Shown: positions 24,354-37,767, counted from the first letter of the stretch. The stretch is 64,000 bases of DNA from Letharia columbiana (GCF_014066305.1 NW_023501097.1:186001-250000); one strand, 5' to 3'. The notes: a model not told the origin generated them from the sequence alone. A program made the numbers and translations.

Positions 24354-24614
24354 AATAAATTTCTATTAAATTATATTTAAAATTATTAATTAAAAAAAGT
24401 ATTAAAATTATATAATTAAGAGATAACTTATAAATTATTAGATTATTTTTATTATATATTTTTAAATAATAATAAAATTATTATTATTTTTATTATTAAA
24501 TAATTTAATAATTTTTTTTTAAATTTATATTTTTTATTTTAGAGAAGAATATATATAATAGTATTAAAATAGTAATTTATTATAATAATTATCGATTTAT
24601 TAAAACTATTAATT
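24354..24614 (+). mobile_element. Plus-strand Copia family 1, segment 2
   Basis: Resumes AATAAATTTCTATTAAATTA, continuing the 17,465 end (TATATATTATTAAATAAATAA) as in the uninterrupted homologue near 11,950. It ends at the TAATT target duplication of the next nested element. Confidence 0.75.
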
Positions 24615-24753
24615 TATTAAAAGTAGTAGATAGAATACTTAATTAATTAGATCTAACTATAGAGAGTATTATAAATATATATATCGCTAAGCCTCGATAA
24701 ATCTTTCTTACCTCGATAAACCTTTTAATTTAGTTAGGTAATATATTTCGATA
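24615..24753 (-). repeat. 3' LTR of Copia family 2 (copy A)
   Basis: 139 bp, TATTAAAAGTAGTAGATAG... to ...ATATTTCGATA on the plus strand, preceded by TAATT. It retains CCTTACCTCGATAAACC. Confidence 0.85.
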
Positions 24754-24893
24754 CTTTTATATACTCGAAATATAGCTCGAATTAAATAAGTAGAAAAACG
24801 AAAAAATATTCTTACTCTTCTATTTCTCTTATTCGAGTAAATAACTATATTCGAATATCGGGTAATAAAGGTGAAGAAGGTATATATACACTA

Positions 24894-26329
24894 GGTGTCG
24901 ACAGAAGTCTGAAACCCGAGGTTTACCCGGCTACTGCGCGCTTTCCCACCAAAGCAAATAATCATATTCTTGACTACTCTTAAGAATCGATATTACATTA
25001 TAAAAAGACCTTACACTTCTACACATAATCCTCCTCTAGATAATCACGAAGCTATTATTCATTATAAGGCCAAATTCTTTAAAGCCTTTAACTTTTAAGT
25101 TCTTAATCGATTACTTTAAAATATATATTATAATAAGAGAATTAAATATAGTATAAGCAAAATATAGCTATAAAGATAAAGAATACAGAGATCTTCTAGC
25201 ATAAGACGTTTCGGAAAATATCACTCTAAACGTACTCCGAAGATTCCTATAGAATCCTTATAGAAAATAATCGATTCAGCGAAGAATTCTATACGCAGAG
25301 AGTTATTTCTTATTTAATTAAAACATTTCGAAGTTAATATAAGCGAATATACCCTTTAATAATTATTATAAACTTAGATTAATAACGCTTAACTATATAA
25401 ATATACTTAGATTAAAATAATCAGCGAGTTAAATTTAAAATAGCGATAGAAATACGATATACGAAATCTTAGATAAATAGTAAAGGATCTTTAGCAATAC
25501 GTAATATTTATAAATAAGACTTATTATTCTCATAATACAATACCGTAAGATCGTATATTACGAGAATAAGATACTTAATATAATATTAAAAACCTTTAAG
25601 AATTACCTAATCTCGAATTATACTTCATTTATATTTCGAGAAGTATCTTCTAGTACTATAAAGAGATTACTATTTACTATAACAAGAACGACTTTTCTAA
25701 TATAAAGATTTCGAAGCCTTACAAGTTTATAAGACGTTCTAAATATAAAACTACTCTAGAATACGAGCAACGTGTCGAGGATTAGAAAGAATCGCTACTA
25801 TACGATTCGAAAATTAAAAAATCGAGTAATTTAATAACTTAGAACTACTATATCGATAAACTTCTATTAAATTATATCGAGAAGATATATCACTTATATA
25901 CGCAATTTAGCCGAGATATTTTAATAAAAAATAATAATAAAAGTTATAGTAAGAAATCTAAACTAGTCGAATATACTAATTAACTACGTAAGGTCAATTA
26001 AATTAAAATACTTAAGTACCCTACTCAATTATATAACTTAAACTCGAAAGAGAGCATTTAGAATATATATAAGGCTAGAGTTTATTACCGAAGACGTCGA
26101 AATAAGATAGAGTTAATATAGGTTATTTTCGAGGAATTTAAGAAGATTATTATATACGAGGTTCGAGCTTATATCGCTGAAATACCTTAACGATATTAAT
26201 AGCTAGTAGAAATAGGTGGTAAACGTATTAAATCATTATTATGATGATATTGTGGTGGAATATATATATTAGATTCTTAGCTTTCTCAGTAGCCGGGTAA
26301 ACCTCGGATTTTAGACTTCTATCGACACC
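24894..26329 (+). mobile_element. Tc1/mariner-family DNA transposon (1,436 bp)
   Basis: 43-bp terminal inverted repeats (24,894-24,936 and 26,287-26,329) starting GGTGTCGA and differing at three positions, all transitions. The element is flanked by TA on both sides (24,892-24,893; 26,330-26,331). It encloses a decayed DDE transposase. The host sequence on both sides joins up as in the uninterrupted copy near 47,310. More CpA/TpG is retained here than in the surrounding Copia. Confidence 0.85.
25130..26247 (+). pseudogene. Degenerate Tc1/mariner (IS630-superfamily) transposase
   Basis: On the plus strand a readable stretch includes ISKPYKFIRRSKYKTTLEYE, KIYHLYTQF, then N-IKILKYPTQ-NLNSKESI-NIYKARV, ending GGKRIKSLL before TGA. 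The HPxQSPDLNPIE-type block around the last catalytic Asp/Glu identifies the family. TAG/TAA stops replace Gln/Trp codons. The 5' limit is uncertain. Terminal TGA codons at 26,242-26,247 suggest a former Trp followed by the real stop. Confidence 0.8.
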
Positions 26330-26784
26330 TAGTAATATAGAAAAATTCCATCCACCTTATATAAAAAATTCCATTTTTTTTTTTTTTTTTTATTAAAAAG
26401 CGGTTTTTTAAAATTTTTATTTTTAGTTCACTTAATATATATTAAAGATCGATTAATTAAAGATTAAAAATTCATAATATTTATAATAGAATAGATAAAG
26501 TAAAAAGTCGAAATTTAAAAATAACTATATTACATTTTAGATATCTAATTCTTATACGTTTTATATATAATACGTTAATAGAATAAGATATAGATAAGAG
26601 CGTTTTAAAAGAGTTTTAAAGATTTAATAGCGGTAGCGCTAAAGAAATAGCTATTTCGATATAAAATAATAAGTTCGTAGAGTGCTAAGCTTAATATAGC
26701 GATTCGACGAATAATTTAAGTAAATTACTTAAGATATAAGAACTAATTAAAAATAAGCTCTCATATAAGTAATAATATCGAAAT

Positions 26785-26960
26785 TTATTTATCTCTTAAA
26801 ATATTAAAATTAACTCTTTTTAATAATAATCTATTTACTTCTTAAGATATTAAAGTTAACTCTTTCTTAATAATAAGCGTATCGCTAAAATACGAATTTA
26901 TTTATCTCTTAAGATATTAAAGTTAACTCTTTCTTAATAATAAGTATATCGCTAAGATAT
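26785..26960 (-). repeat. Internal tandem repeat of Copia family 2 (3 units)
   Basis: Three units containing ATTAAAGTTAACTCTTTCTT spaced ~50-66 bp. The sister copy at ~47,800-48,010 has four, so unit number changed after the copies separated. Confidence 0.65.
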
Positions 26961-27317
26961 AAGAAATAGTTATTCTATAAGCGAGGTTTTAGATTAATAA
27001 ATTCTTAAAAGAGCTTAAATTTATCTCTATATAGAGTCTTAATAAATTTATCGACTATCTATTTATTAGTAAAAATATATTTAAAATCTATATTACTATT
27101 AATAATTTAGCCGCGTATTTAATAATATTAAATATTAATATATTTAATACGGCTATAATACTAAGAATTCTTTATTAAAGCGATTATATCTTAATTATTA
27201 TTAAAGATAATAATTATTTAAAGCGATTCGTTAGAATAAATTTAATTAAACGATTTTTAAAGTTAAATAACTTTCTTTATAATTTAAATTTAATTAATAT
27301 ATTTAGCTTTATTAGTA

Positions 27318-29128
27318 TATTAGTATATATAAAAGAATAAGATAGAGCTAAACTAGAAAATCTTGAATTTATATATATAGTCAATTATTAATTTAGAGTT
27401 ATTACGCTCTTTAGTTAGATCGACTAAATTAGCCCGCTAGCTCTCTCGAGCTTTCTTATTAAAAATTTATATATAGAAGTTTTATACTCTAAAGTAATCG
27501 ACTTTCTACGAATACTATTACTTTATAATTTCGTAAATTATAGAGCTTAGTTTACGCTTTCTAACGATATAAAAATTATAAAGTTTAATCTACTATTAGT
27601 AAATTAAATAGATATTTAAATATAATAGTTATAGTAGTTATACTAGACGCGTTCGAAATCGAATAATAATTCTTTCACCTATTTATGTAATTATTCTTCT
27701 TTTATTATTCTATTAATTTATTAATATAAATATATTCGTTCTCGATATATTTCTAAATACTTTAGATATATATATCTCTTCTATTCGCCTCTTAGAGCTT
27801 CTACTAACGTCCTTAGACTATCTTTTAGCGAATTCGCTACTACTAGCAATCGAGGCCCTAAGCGAGCTTAATAATTATCTACTACTACTTATAAACGCGT
27901 CGATACTCTATAAGAGAAGAAATAAGAGAAGAAATTATAATAGGTAAATGCGAAGAATACTACGGAGAGATTAAGCGGTAATAAGTTTATTATTATTAAG
28001 AATACGGCTTAGCTATTTAATATCTTATATTATATTAATTATTTACTTAGTTAATTACTTAGCTAGTTACTTAATCTAATACTCTATAAAAGAAGAAGTA
28101 AGAGAAGAAATTATAATAGATAAATATAAAGAATACTATAGAGAAATTAAGCGATAATAAGATTATTATCGTTAAGAATACGACTTAGCTCTTTAAGATC
28201 TTATATTATATTAATTATTTACTTAATTAGCTACTTAGCTAATTACTTAATCTAATATTCTATAAAAAAAGAAATAAGAAAAAAACTATAATAGATAAAT
28301 ATGAAGAATATTATAAAGAAATTAAGCGGTAATAAAACTACTATCGTTAAGAATACGACTTAGCTCTCTAAGATCTTACGTTATATTAATTATCTACTTA
28401 ATTAGCTACTTAACTAATTACTTAATCTAATACTCTATAAAAGAAGAAATAAGAGAAGAAACTATAATAGATAAATACGAAGAATATTACGAAGAAACTA
28501 AGCGATAATAAGATTATTATTATTAAAAATACGGCTTAGCTCTCTAAGATCCCACGTTATATACTCTTTATAATTCTATATTAAATTATTACTTAGTAAG
28601 CGAAGAATATTACTATAACTTAGTTTATTATCTCTATTATATTAATATAATATATTACTATAATAACGTTATAAGAGAAGAATTTACTACGACGATTATA
28701 GCTAATTAGATCTCTATAGAAGAAATATCGAACGATATATATTTAGACGAATTAAAATTATTCGATATCTTACTCTAATAGCTATTTTATTATTCGAAAG
28801 ATTTCACTGCGATAGAAGATAATACGAGATTTATATTACTAGTTTAAAATATTATCTTTATTTCTTTTCGATATTTCGATACTTCTTATTATAAAGATAT
28901 AACCTTTCTCTATTTTTTATAAATAATTATTACGAATTAATCTTCTATATTTAATACACCTTCCTAATTAGACCTTAGCGCGCTTCTCTTCGTATATATA
29001 TATTTATATATAGATTAAAAACGTATAGTAAGCGATTAGAGTTCGATTTAACTTAGGGCTAGAGCTAAAATTCGATTTAACTTAGAAAAATCCAACTTTA
29101 TAAATTTAATTCATAGGTCTTTACTTAT
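27318..29128 (+). mobile_element. Family X element, long form (~1.8 kb)
   Basis: Inserted in Copia family 2, whose empty site is visible at 48,351-48,378 (AATATATTTAATTTTATAAA). The left end is TTAGTATATATAAAAG and the right end CATAGGTCTTTACT. The flanks can share at most TAT, so the duplication is 2-3 bp. The ends show no inverted repeat beyond AGTA. The interior contains a 176-bp tandem array. No recognisable protein; class unknown. Confidence 0.7.
27904..28558 (+). repeat. 176-bp tandem repeat array, ~3.7 units
   Basis: Units start TACTCTATA at 27,904, 28,080, 28,256 and 28,431 (spacing 176, 176, 175). Each unit holds AAGAAGAAATAAGAGAAGAA, a GATAATAA block and a TACTTAATTAGCTACTTA block. 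The same units occur inverted at ~39.5-39.8 and 40.79-41.0 kb. Confidence 0.85.
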
Positions 29129-29781
29129 AAATAAATAATATAATAATAATTTATCGCTTAGAAGATTAATTAACTATCTTACTCTCTAGATTATAAATAT
29201 AATTTAAAATTAATTTACGAATATCGTAATTATTAGTTTAATTAAAATCGATATAATTAATTAAATCTTAAAGCGAATCTTTATAGATAAGATATTAATA
29301 AATAATTACTTTAAAATATTAGAAAATACGCTTAATAACCGCGTAATAAACTTCGATAAAATTTAAAAAATATTATAAGATTATTAATATAGTAAATATA
29401 ACATTTAATCTTATATTTAATATAGCGTATATAAGAAATTTAATAGCTAATTAATAAGTTTTTAATAATTTAGCGAATACTATATAATTATTCTTAACGA
29501 AAAATAATTATACGCTAGTCTTTATAAGAGTAAATTATAACTTAAACTTTTATATTTTATAATATCTAAAAAATCGTTTAATATAGACTAATTAATTTAA
29601 ACGTAATATTTAATTAATATAATTATAAATTATAATTATATTTAAATAGTAGCTATAAGAGTCTAAATCGCTTATTTTAAATTTAATATTAAGCGTATTT
29701 TTAATTCGCTAAATATTAGATTAAGAAGAGTTAATAATAAGAATATTATTTATATAAAGAGCGATAATAATATTAATATTA

Positions 29782-30072
29782 TAGAGGTCTATATCGAAAG
29801 TCCTACACCTATACTAGTATAGCTCTAATCCTACTTTCGAAAAGCGGCCCTATAGAGGGGAAGTCTAGAAATATCTTCTCACAGCGTATGAATAGAACTT
29901 TAGGTACTTCTTTTGGCTTAATAGGGGTGTTAAGCCCCGAAACCTGGCTAGAGCTAAATACGATTTCGAAGAACTCCAGACGTATTATCCAGGTAGCCCT
30001 TTAGGTGAGGCGTTATTCGAAGTCTAAGCGCAAGAGTCTTAGCGGGTATAAGACTTTCGATACAGACCTCTA
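29782..30072. mobile_element. Unmutated 291-bp MITE with TA target duplication
   Basis: Terminal inverted repeats of ~30 bp, TAGAGGTCTATATCGAAAGT and TAGAGGTCTGTATCGAAAGT (right end read inward). TA duplications lie at 29,780-29,781 and 30,073-30,074. The insertion point is fixed by the empty homologue near 49,014-49,030. Base composition is normal with many CA and TG pairs, unlike everything around it. No ORF. It is inserted in the RT domain of Copia family 2, 26 bp from the catalytic box. Probably a Tc1/mariner-mobilised MITE. Confidence 0.88.
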
Positions 30073-33000
30073 TAAGATTAATAAATATACTATAATCGAT
30101 ATTAATAAGAATAAAATCGATTTCTTATATATAATTAATAAAGATATTATATTATATATATAGAAACCACTTTAGATTATAAAGTATTTTATTAAACTTA
30201 TAAATTTATTAAAAATATTTCTTTAAAATAAAATTAATAAGTTATTTTATATAGATTTCCTCTTTAACGTCTTTATAAAGAAAAGTAATTTTAATATTTA
30301 TTTATTTTAGATCTTAATATTTAATAGCGATTAAGATAAAAATAGCTTTATAGAATATAGATTTAATTATTAAGATAAAGATTTTATTATAATCTAAGTC
30401 TTTACGTTATTTAAAATTATATATTACTTAGCGAGTCTTATAGCGAGTAATTTTATTATTAGATTTATATTTTAAAATATAGATTTATCTATTATAAAGT
30501 ATAATACGCTTATAAAATAGATCGATAAGAGTTTAGATATTATTCTCTTTTAGCAACTTAAATTCTTTAATTATATCGCCTTTCTATTATTTATAAAAAA
30601 AATTATTTATTATAACCTCTTTATAGATCTTTAATTTATATAACTTTATATTTATAGCTTAAATAATTATAATATAAAATATAAGAGAGTTTAAAGAGAG
30701 ATTTTACGGGATTAAGTAAGAATAATTAGAATATAAAAGTATATCGCTTTATATCGTTCAAGTAGATAAAGATATAATAATAAAAATATTTATATTAAAA
30801 TTAAAAGAAGTTATTACGAGCTTCGAAGATCTTAAAATAAATTTAAATAATTAAATAAGTTTATTTATATTTATTATATTTATAAAAAAAAAATTAATTA
30901 AGAAAAGCGTTATAGATCTAGATATATTCTCTTTTATAATTAAATTATTTAACGATTAAAGAGATATTAAATTAGATAAAAATTCGTTCTTTTCTCTATT
31001 TTATATAATTTTTAATAAATATATAATATTATTATTTAATAATAATATTCGATAGATATAATTATTATTATAATTTATAAAAATATCTTTTTAAATATAA
31101 TATTATTCTTTCTTTTATTTAATAACTAATTTTTTTATTATAATAAAATTCTTAATTTTAATATATTTAATATATATTAAATAAGACTTATATCTAATAT
31201 AAGCTTTATATAAAATAAATTTATAATTTATAATAGAATTATAATTATAAAAATAATTTATTATTATTATAAGCTTTAGTTAAAACTTTTAATTAATATT
31301 AATATTCTCTATAATAATATTAATAATATTAAAAAAGATTTAATCGAGTTATTTAATAATTTTATTTTATTTAAAATTCTCTAATTAAATTAACTTTTAA
31401 ATAATATTATAATTAATATAATAGATATTAAAATTATAATTTTTATACTCGCTTTTATAATTACTTTATAGATATTTAATAATATAATTATTATATTCGT
31501 TATAAAGCTAAAAGCGCTTAAAGATTATAAAGATATCGCTTTTTTATTTAATAATTTTAATCTTAAAATATTTATTATAGTTATTTAAAAAGATAATAAA
31601 GTATTTATCTTTATTAAAATTACGCGGGATAATAAAGCTATAAATATCGCTATAAATTAAATTATTTAATCTTTTTTTAAGATAAATATAAGATTTATAT
31701 AGCGTATTCTTCGCTTTTTTAATAGTATATAAAATATAAAACTTTATTTTTATAATCTTTTTAATAAGATTTATACTCTTAAATAATATAATAAACTTTT
31801 AAATATTTTAATACTTTAAATAATTTATATAAATATATTAAAGATTAAGAGTTTTTTTATTAATTTTATAAGACGTTTTATTAAAGTCGAAATCGAAATT
31901 AGAGTTAGAGATATTAAACTTAATAGAAATAGAAATATCTTTATTTATTAAATTAATTTTTTTTTTATATTTCGAAGTAATTTAAAGTATAACGAACTTT
32001 ATATTATATTATTTAGATATTAATATAAATATTAATTTAGCTTTAAACGATATTAATATAGATTTTAATTTCTATATATAAAAGATATATAAATTATTTT
32101 TTTATAATTAAGCGATAATATTATAATAATTAATTTTAATATTATTTAAAACGAATTTTATAGATAAGCTATTATATATTAATTACTTTTAAAAAATTAG
32201 ATTTAGAAATAATTTAAAAAGATAAAGAATATTAATAAGAATTAACTTTTTTTTTTATTATTAATAATAATACTAAAATCTATTTTATTAATATTAATAA
32301 AGATAAGAGAATTCTTAATATCTTTAATTAGATAAATATTATTAATTATAAAATTAAGAAGATAATATTTAATAAAAATATTTTAATAAAAAATAGAATA
32401 TTATAAATAGATATAATTTAAAGTTTATTATATAAGCGAGCTATTAAATTCAGCTATATATATAATATATATTTCTCTTTTAATATCGATAAAATTACGA
32501 TAACGCTTCTTATTAAACTTATAATTCTTATTTTTATTCTTTTTATTATTAGATTTAGAATTATTATCTTAAATATTATTTTTATTATTATTATTATTAA
32601 TATCTTTATTTTAACTTTTTTTATTAAATTAATTATACTTTATTTTAATATAATAATATTTTTTATAATAAATATAATATTTAACTCGCTTTTAAATTAT
32701 ATAACTATTAAAATTAAATATAACTCTCTTTTATAATTTAATAATAATAATAAAATTTAAATTATTTAAAATAAGATAATAAAGATATTAAATAATAAAG
32801 ATATAGTTAAATTTAATACGCTTAAAAGATAAATTAATAATTATTTAAATAAATTAAATAATAATATATTTTAATGAGAAGATAAGCTTTATATTTATCT
32901 TATTTATTAACTTATAATTTTAAATATAATAGATAAAATAGATATTATAGATCTTATCTAATTCGATATAAAAGAGAAAAATAAAAAAGTTAATTTTTAA

Positions 33001-34700
33001 TTTTAATTTAAATAATATATTAATAATATTAATATAAATACTCTTAAGGCGAGTCGCGAAATTTAATATATTTTTATATTAATTAAGATTTAATTTAAAT
33101 AGCTATTAATAGAGATTATTAAGAGTATTAAAATTTTTAAACTTATTATTAGCGATAATAGCCTCTTATAGAAAATAGATATTAATTTAATTTTCTAGAT
33201 TTAATAGTAGATTATTATTAAAATAATTTTAAATAATATTAATAGCTAATTTATATCTTAGCTTTTATTTAATAATTTTATTTTTAATAATATTAATAAG
33301 CTTTATAATTTTAGCGTTAAGCGTATTTTTAATTAAAATAAAAATAATAAAATAATCTTTTTATTTAATTTTAATAAATTTAATAAAGCGTTACGTCGTA
33401 AAATATTAATATATATCTTACTATTATATTTAAAGACCTTTAAATTCTTTAAATTTAATAATATAAAGAGATAATTTATTAAACTTTATATTTAAATTAA
33501 TTTCTTTTAATATAATTTTAACTTTAATATATTATTTAAAGCGCGAAGAAATTAAGAGCTTATAAGAGAATTAAATTTAATAAATTATATAATAATATTA
33601 AAAAGATTCTTATTATTAATTAATTCGAAAAATAACTCGCGAATTAAATTATTAAGAGTTATAAAATTATTAAAGAGATAGATAAATATATAATCGCGTT
33701 CTTAATTTTCTAAATACTTTCTAAATTAATATTAAACTTTATTTAATACTCGATTATATTAAAAAAAATCGCGCTTAAAAATATATCTATTCGCGTATTT
33801 TATTATATAATATATAAAATTATTTTTAAAAGATATTTAAAGATATAATAAACGCGTATAATCTATAATAGTTTTTAAGCTTATCTTAAATTACGAAAAA
33901 TATTAATAAATAATTATATCTAAAATATTTAATATTATTTTAATTAAGAGAAAATATTAATATATAATTATATTTAAAGCGTATAATATTATTTTAATTA
34001 ATATAATTAGATAAAGGATTTTTTTAAGATATAATTAAATTTAAAGATAATTAGATAGATATAAAATCTATATTAAATAGAAAATCTAAAAATTCTTTAT
34101 ACTCTTTATCTTATATAATAATTATATTCTTTATTAATTAAATATTTAATTATTAATTTAATAATTTATTAATTAAGCGATTAATAGTATTAATATAATA
34201 ATATTTTATTATAATCTATCTAGCTAATATAGCTATATTTTAATTAAAAAATAAAAATACTTTTTTATATATTATTTCTTTTATAATTATATTATTTTTA
34301 TTTATAAATTTAATATTTTATAAGTAAAATTAATATTATTTAAAGCGCTTAATTAATTAGTTAGTTTAATAAATTTTTTAATTAACTTAATATTTAAACT
34401 CTTTATTTTAATTTTTAATTTTTTAATATAGCGATTAGAGATAATAATAGTAAGATTCTTATAAGAGTTATAATTATTATATAATAAGTATAATTTATAA
34501 TTTAAAGATTTATAAAGCTTAAAAAGTATTATTAAGTTATTTTAAAGTAAATTAATTAAATATTTAATATTATAATAATATTATTAAGCGATATAATATT
34601 ATAATAAAACTCTTTTTTATTTTTTAAATACTTAATTAATAAACTAGCTAATTTATAAATAATATATTAAATAAATATTCTATAATTTAGATTTATAATC

Positions 34701-34839
34701 TATTAAAAATAATAGATAAAATATTTAATTAATTAGATCTAACTATAGAGAGTATTATAAATATATATATCGTTAAGTCTCGATAAATCTTTCTTATCTC
34801 GATAAACCTTCTAACTTAGTTAGATAATATATTTCGATA
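34701..34839 (-). repeat. 5' LTR of Copia family 2 (copy A)
   Basis: 139 bp, TATTAAAAATAATAGAT... to ...ATATTTCGATA, followed by TAATT (34,840-34,844). Differences from the 3' LTR are RIP-type transitions. Confidence 0.85.
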
Positions 34840-37600
34840 TAATTATCTTAAAAATTATTTTCTCTCTTTATCTATAATTTTAGAAGAAGAATTATTAAAA
34901 GAAATAAATAATTTTTATTAAAAATAAAGTTAATAATTTTATTTAATTTTATTTAAATTTTTAAAAGGATTTAATTAATAATTCTAGCTAATTCGAAATC
35001 TTAAAAAAAAAAATTAATATATTTAATAATAAAACTCTCTTTATAATTTTTATAATAATAATTTTTAAATTTATTATTTATTCTATAAGTAGTTATAACT
35101 TAATTCTAATAATAAATTATTTATTTAATATATCTTTAAGAGTATATAGAGAATTTTCTCTAAATCCTTTAGCGCTATTAATAAAAGTCTTTTTTTTTAA
35201 ATTTTATAAATCTTAAATCTATAAAAAAGCTATATTAAACTCTTATTATAAGATATATTAAAAAATTATTATATAAAAAGAAATTAACTTATTTATTATT
35301 AATAAGACTTAAATTTTAATAAATCTTTTATTAAATATATATATTTTAAGAGATTAATAGATTTATAAGTTTAAGTATAATTTTATAAAAAAGATTATAT
35401 AATATAAAGTTTATTAAGTTATTCGCGATTTTAAATAATAAAAAAGATTAATTTTAATAAAATCTTTATTTTTATTATTAAATTTATAAACTATAAAGCG
35501 ATCTTTATATTAATAACTATCTTAAATTAAAAATTTAAATAAATAAATAAATATTAAAATTATCTTTTCTATATAATGATATTAAAAAATATATATATAT
35601 ATTATTTAATTTATTAGCTTTAAAATTAAAGATTAAAAAAATAAAATATATAAATTTATTAAGATATTTTATAATTTAAAATAATTCTTTAGAGTTTAAT
35701 ATAATACTCTTATAACTTATTTTAAGAAACTAAGTTTTAAATTTATTATTATTAATTTCTCTATATTTATTAATAATATTATTATTATCGCTATTTATAT
35801 AAATAATATTCTATTAATAAATCTTAATAAAATATAAAATATAAAATATTAAAAATAAACTTAATAAAAAATTTAAGATAATTAATTTAAGATTTAAAAT
35901 CTATTATCTTAATATAATAATTATTAAAAATTATATTAATTAAATTTTATATCTTAATTAAAAAGATTATATTAAGAAATTTCTAAAGAAATATAATATA
36001 TTAAACTTTACGCTATTACTTACTCTTATTAATAATAATAAATTTTATATTATTAAAGATAATCTTATCTCTACTAATTAATCTTACTATATCTATTAAT
36101 TAATTATAAAATTACTTTATATATATATAATATTAAATACTTAATTTAATATCGTATTTATTATTTTAATAATCTCTAGATATATTTTAAACTTCTAATA
36201 AATTTTATTAAAAAGTTATTAAGCATATTTTTTGATATTTAAATAATATTAAAAACTAATATTTAATATTTAAAAGAAGATCTAAAATTATTTACTAACT
36301 ATATAAATATAAATTAAATAAATAATTAAAATATTTAATATTTTATCTCTAATTATATTTTTAATATAAATAATATTATTATTAATTAATTATCAAAATA
36401 ATAATTTATTATAACGTTATTCTTTTATAAAATTAAATATATTAATTAAATATAAGTTATTAAAAAGATAATTTAATTATATAAATTTTTTAATTAATTT
36501 AATTTTAGCGTTAAGTATATATAAACTATTATTATTTATTATAATAATTAAAATATTATAATTTTTATTAAAAATCTTAAATCTTATATATATACTAAAT
36601 ATATCGATATTTAGTATTATTATATATAAAAATAAATTATTATTAATAATATTATTTTTAAATATATTTTTATTAAATAATAAATAGTCGATAGATTTAC
36701 TAAGATACTATTTAAAAATAAATTTAAGAAATTTTATATATTAATTAAGTTAAAATATTATTTATAATATTATTTATTTAGAGAAATTAATTTTAACTTT
36801 AAAGAAGCTATTTTATTAATTTCTATAGTTTAAATAATTTATTTAAGTTATTTATTAAGCCTTAGATTTAATACTTTATAAACTTATTATTTTATATTAA
36901 AATAGCTATTTCTTTAACGCTATTATCACTATTGCTATTAAATTTTTAAAAAACTTTTTAAAATTTTTTTATTTATATTATCATTATTATTATTAGCTAC
37001 TATTATTAAGAATTAAATATTTAAAATAATCTTATAGAAGTCTTTATAGTTAATTATAATCATATAAGAATACGCAATAATTTCTTCTAGATTATTTTAA
37101 CTTTAAGTCTATCTTTATAAATATTCTTTAATCTTTTTATTTAATTACATCGATTTTTAGTTTAATACTATGATAGTCTTTTTAATTTTAAAATTTTTAA
37201 TCTTAATTAATTTCAATTCTTTATATAATATTAAATTACTTAATTTTTAGGTTTAGATATATTCATTTTGAGATTTCTTTTTTACTATTTATCTACTCTA
37301 GGCGCTTAAACTTCTTTTAATTTTTATTTTCTTAATATATAACTTTAGCTTAAGTCTAATATTAATATTAAAACTCTCTTCTAAATTATCTAACTCTAAT
37401 TTTACTCTTCGAATTACTCTAACGCTATATAGCTCTTAAATAAGATCTAATTATGCTTAACGATTAGATTTTTTTAACTTTTATAACTATCTAATTTTAA
37501 TATTTCTCGATTATCGAGCTTTATATATCTTAATACGTTTATTTTTTAGAATTTCGCGTAGTGATTATTTTAAGGAATTTATGATATAGAAGGTAGAGTA
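34840..37600 (+). mobile_element. Plus-strand Copia family 1, segment 3
   Basis: Resumes the plus-strand Copia after the family-2 insertion; 34,840-35,000 matches the reverse complement of ~11,560-11,700. The RT box reads Y-I-N-N-I-L at 35,796-35,813 after IIIIA. The 3' portion (37,040-37,170) corresponds to the reverse complement of ~9,390-9,540, and a short purine run (GAAGGTAGAG) precedes the LTR. Confidence 0.75.
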
Positions 37601-37767
37601 TATTAAAATAAGTAATTAGATTATGTAACTCTTAGCGTTTTAGTTATATAGAGATATAATCACATTAAATACATCTTAAGTAACTATTTATAAGTCTAGT
37701 CGCTTTTTCTTATTATAGAACTCGCTAGTTAATATGAACTAAGTGTTCTAACTCATTAGTTTTAACA
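37601..37767 (+). repeat. 3' LTR of the plus-strand Copia (family 1)
   Basis: 167 bp, TATTAAAATA... with GTAACTCTTAGCGTTTTAG and CGCTTTTTCTTATTATAGAA, ending TTTTAACA. The intact terminal CA shows that the ...TTAATA ends of the other copies derive from TTAACA. Confidence 0.7.

Larger units (their letters stand above)
24615..34839 (-). mobile_element. Full-length minus-strand Copia, family 2, with nested elements
   Basis: Two 139-bp LTRs (24,615-24,753 and 34,701-34,839) flanked by the target duplication TAATT (24,610-24,614 and 34,840-34,844). After removing the Tc1/mariner, the long X element and the MITE, the remaining body is close in size and order to the second copy at 47,038-53,714. 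The RT box reads Y-I-N-N-I-L on the minus strand at 29,739-29,756, a mutated YVDDIL-type motif. RIP is heavy throughout the body. Confidence 0.88.

Noticed and set aside
24889..24900. CACTA-like terminus at the left of the DNA transposon
   Set aside because: CACTA is a chance overlap; the right end lacks it, both ends are flanked by TA, and the decayed transposase is of Tc1/mariner type.
24891..26331. A gene between inverted repeats retaining CA/TG
   Set aside because: The frame is interrupted by many TAA/TAG codons, so it is annotated as a transposase pseudogene.
27904..28558. CRISPR-like or protein-repeat array
   Set aside because: Units are contiguous 176-bp copies without spacers, and the unit length is not a multiple of three; it is a satellite inside an element.
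29784..30070. A small structured RNA gene in the GC-normal 290-bp island
   Set aside because: The island is delimited exactly by inverted repeats and TA duplications with an empty site in the sister Copia, so a MITE explains it.
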